16,021 bases of DNA from Bacteroidota bacterium (GTDB lineage: Bacteria; Bacteroidota; Bacteroidia; Flavobacteriales; Flavobacteriaceae): the NCBI GenBank assembly GCA_004356305.1, contig SMXJ01000121.1, positions 1 through 16,021 on the forward strand. The letters run 5' to 3'. Made by a program: the position numbers and the translations under genes. This document shows, one piece after another, positions 14,470-16,021 of this stretch. Position 1 is the stretch's first letter; each line of letters begins with the position of its first letter. The notes under the pieces were generated by a model. That model worked only from the letters and a program-made list of their open reading frames with translations. It was not told where the DNA came from and made no database searches.

Positions 14470-15678
14470 TTAGTCCTTTTTTTCCTTTTTGTTTTCCGAA
14501 AGCTGACTCTGAATCAACATGACAATTAAAACAAAGCCAACATAATAAGACCCTATTTGCCTGTGAAATACATTTTCTACCATACAATAACTTACTAATA
14601 CAATTATAAAAGCAGTAGGCATGAATTTCCTTCGGTTCTTAAAAAACACTACAAGGAGAAATAGGACGAACAAGGCAATGGCGATAAATCCGGAGTTAAA
14701 ATAAATGTCTACAAACTGATTATGAGTATTGTGCCTGGACTCCACAAATTCATCCTTCTTAACGGCGTCATCGATCCGGTCATCATAACAGGCTGTCAGT
14801 TTATTCTTGGTTTCTTCAAAGCCAAAACCAATTAAGATAAATCCTTCTGTTTTATTGATCTGGTCCACGCACTTCCATACTTCAGTTCTTAGCTCCCAGG
14901 TCAATGTTCGTTCAAAAAACGATTTTTTAATAGCTTCCTCCGATGAGACACTTACTTTTGTCGAACTCAGTATTAACGCTGAAAGTCCCACAAGAACAAC
15001 TAAAACAATAGGAAACCGTATCCATTTTTTAGGTCCATACAGTTGTCTGGTCAACAATAACAGGCCCAAAATAATCACTGCAATTTTTGAAACCATCAAG
15101 AAAATAAACAGCACATTGATGATGATTATCAACAAATGGTATTTATTTTCAGGGTGAAATTGCCGCCTCAAGGCCTGATAAGATATCAGTATGCTTAAAA
15201 TCGCGATAAAACCTAAGTAAATCCTATCGATAAGTAAGGCTTCTATAACCTGTCGTGAAAACCCCAGTACAATATCTTCCGAAGTATTTATGATAATAAA
15301 AATATTGACCACTGAAAACAGAATTATGGCAAGTGAGGAAAAAACGATCGCAAGATTTATTTTCTTTGAATCTCCAATAGGAATATAAAGGAGAACGAAC
15401 CCAAGGGATAACAACACCTTTTTGATCCAAACAAAATCATCCTCCAGGCGGTTGAAGATGGTGGCGTTGATCACGAGATAAATACAAAAGGCAACAAATA
15501 AAAGAGTTGGGGTTTTATTTAATTTTGTAAAATGCTCTTTCTTGATAATAAATGGGAATGTCACTACCAAAATCCCCATCAATATGTTGGGTAATATCCG
15601 TACGTAGTTGTCGAATGGTATTGAAAGGAACAATAACACATAAATGTATGGATATATTGAAGCTAGAAGTATGCGCAC
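14470..15678 (-). CDS. O-antigen ligase/polymerase-like (Wzy_C) membrane protein
   Basis: Polytopic inner-membrane protein of 402 residues with about ten to twelve helices and one large external loop at about 238-330. After that loop comes SRHNTHNQFVDIYFNSGFIAI, which matches the H-N-x-(Y/F)-L/V-D...G pattern of the Wzy_C/O-antigen ligase family. Such proteins either polymerise lipid-linked repeat units or transfer glycan to an acceptor on the periplasmic side; sequence alone does not separate polymerase from ligase. The start is a GTG at 15678, two codons after an in-frame stop, and the N-terminus ASIYPYIYVLLFLSIPFDNY forms the first helix at once, so no later start is better. A weak -7-like TAAATTTA (15706-15699) lies 20 bases upstream. 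First gene of the minus-strand exopolysaccharide run seen here. Confidence 0.82.
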   Translation of the reverse strand: MRILLASIYPYIYVLLFLSIPFDNYVRILPNILMGILVVTFPFIIKKEHFTKLNKTPTLLFVAFCIYLVINATIFNRLEDDFVWIKKVLLSLGFVLLYIPIGDSKKINLAIVFSSLAIILFSVVNIFIIINTSEDIVLGFSRQVIEALLIDRIYLGFIAILSILISYQALRRQFHPENKYHLLIIIINVLFIFLMVSKIAVIILGLLLLTRQLYGPKKWIRFPIVLVVLVGLSALILSSTKVSVSSEEAIKKSFFERTLTWELRTEVWKCVDQINKTEGFILIGFGFEETKNKLTACYDDRIDDAVKKDEFVESRHNTHNQFVDIYFNSGFIAIALFVLFLLVVFFKNRRKFMPTAFIIVLVSYCMVENVFHRQIGSYYVGFVLIVMLIQSQLSENKKEKKD

Positions 15679-16021
15679 TACTTAATGTTTTTGAGTTCTA
15701 AATTTAAAAAAGATTCGCTCAACATCCTATTTTTTGAGATACTTAACTCAGCATTAATCAAAATGTGATAGCCTGCGCCATTATTGCTTGAATAATAGCT
15801 GCCAAAATACTGTTTCTTTTAATTCTTTTATCATTTTATTTACCGCCAGTAAACACCATATACTTAAATTAAGTTTAATTTGTTATTAGTGTTTTGTTGA
15901 ATCTATATGTTCTATGATTTCAACATCAAATAAAAACGAGTAGATTGTTTTTACTTTTAAGCCTAGTCTCGTTGAACGGGCCCAATGAGAATAAAAAATC
16001 TATTGTTTAGAAACTTTGTAC
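15679..16021. other. AT-rich non-coding end of window with nested palindromes
   Basis: These 343 bases show no supported gene. Visible structure: ATTATT-GCTTG-AATAAT near 15781-15797; ACTTAA-A-TTAAGT at 15862-15874; and AAATTAA-GT-TTAATTT at 15866-15881, overlapping the previous one. A possible plus-strand gene start is ATG 15985, which stays open for its 12 visible codons (MRIKNLLFRNFV), 25 bases after a -7-like TACTTTTA (15952-15959). A minus-strand frame ending at a TAG near 15965 could instead be the tail of a gene outside. Both are too short to judge. Confidence 0.4.

Noticed and set aside
1..16021. CRISPR arrays, transposases, insertion-sequence ends, tRNA or rRNA genes, toxin-antitoxin or phage-defence genes
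   Set aside because: I looked for regular direct repeats, tRNA-like cloverleaf sequence and known domain motifs on both strands and saw none that hold up.

Overview
The window looks like chromosomal DNA of a marine-type member of the Flavobacteriaceae (Bacteroidota). Four things support this: a gliding/type IX secretion lipoprotein of the SprE/PorW family, several protein families essentially confined to this group (DUF4254, DUF6427, DUF6341-like), an AT-rich and Shine-Dalgarno-poor sequence, and at least six perfect copies of the Bacteroidota -7 promoter element TAnnTTTG placed just upstream of genes.

Left part (1-8.5 kb), conserved household genes. The minus strand carries the first 30 codons of a bactofilin (cut by the window edge) just downstream of sprE/porW. 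A PaaE-like ferredoxin reductase is divergent from sprE. Then, on the minus strand, come DUF6427, DUF4254 and a family 9 glycosyltransferase. A hairpin plus U-tract lies between the last two, and a sister hairpin lies beyond the glycosyltransferase. A one-helix membrane protein (plus strand) is divergent from DUF6427 and converges on purD with no base between the stop codons.

Right part (8.6-15.7 kb), the end of an exopolysaccharide or capsule locus. A CapK-like AMP-forming ligase on the plus strand shares a compact divergent promoter region with purD and collides tail-to-tail with a minus-strand run. In transcription order that run is a Wzy/O-antigen-ligase-like protein, ugd, UDP-glucuronate decarboxylase, a WcaJ-type initiating sugar-phosphate transferase and a family 2 glycosyltransferase. 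Ugd and the decarboxylase would turn UDP-glucose into UDP-glucuronate and then UDP-xylose. The WcaJ-type protein would load the first sugar on undecaprenyl phosphate, the family 2 enzyme would extend it, and the Wzy-like protein would polymerise or ligate. No flippase or export gene is visible, so the locus probably continues beyond 16 kb.

The last 343 bases are AT-rich and hold no supported gene, only nested palindromes and a possible start of a plus-strand gene at 15985.

I do not see a clearly novel defence, mobile or RNA system. There is no CRISPR array, insertion sequence, tRNA or rRNA that I can recognise. The points most worth a second look are regulatory: the interlocked purD/capK promoters, the hairpin directly in front of the glycosyltransferase start, and the inverted repeats in the ugd leader. 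The uncharacterised but conserved DUF genes also deserve attention.
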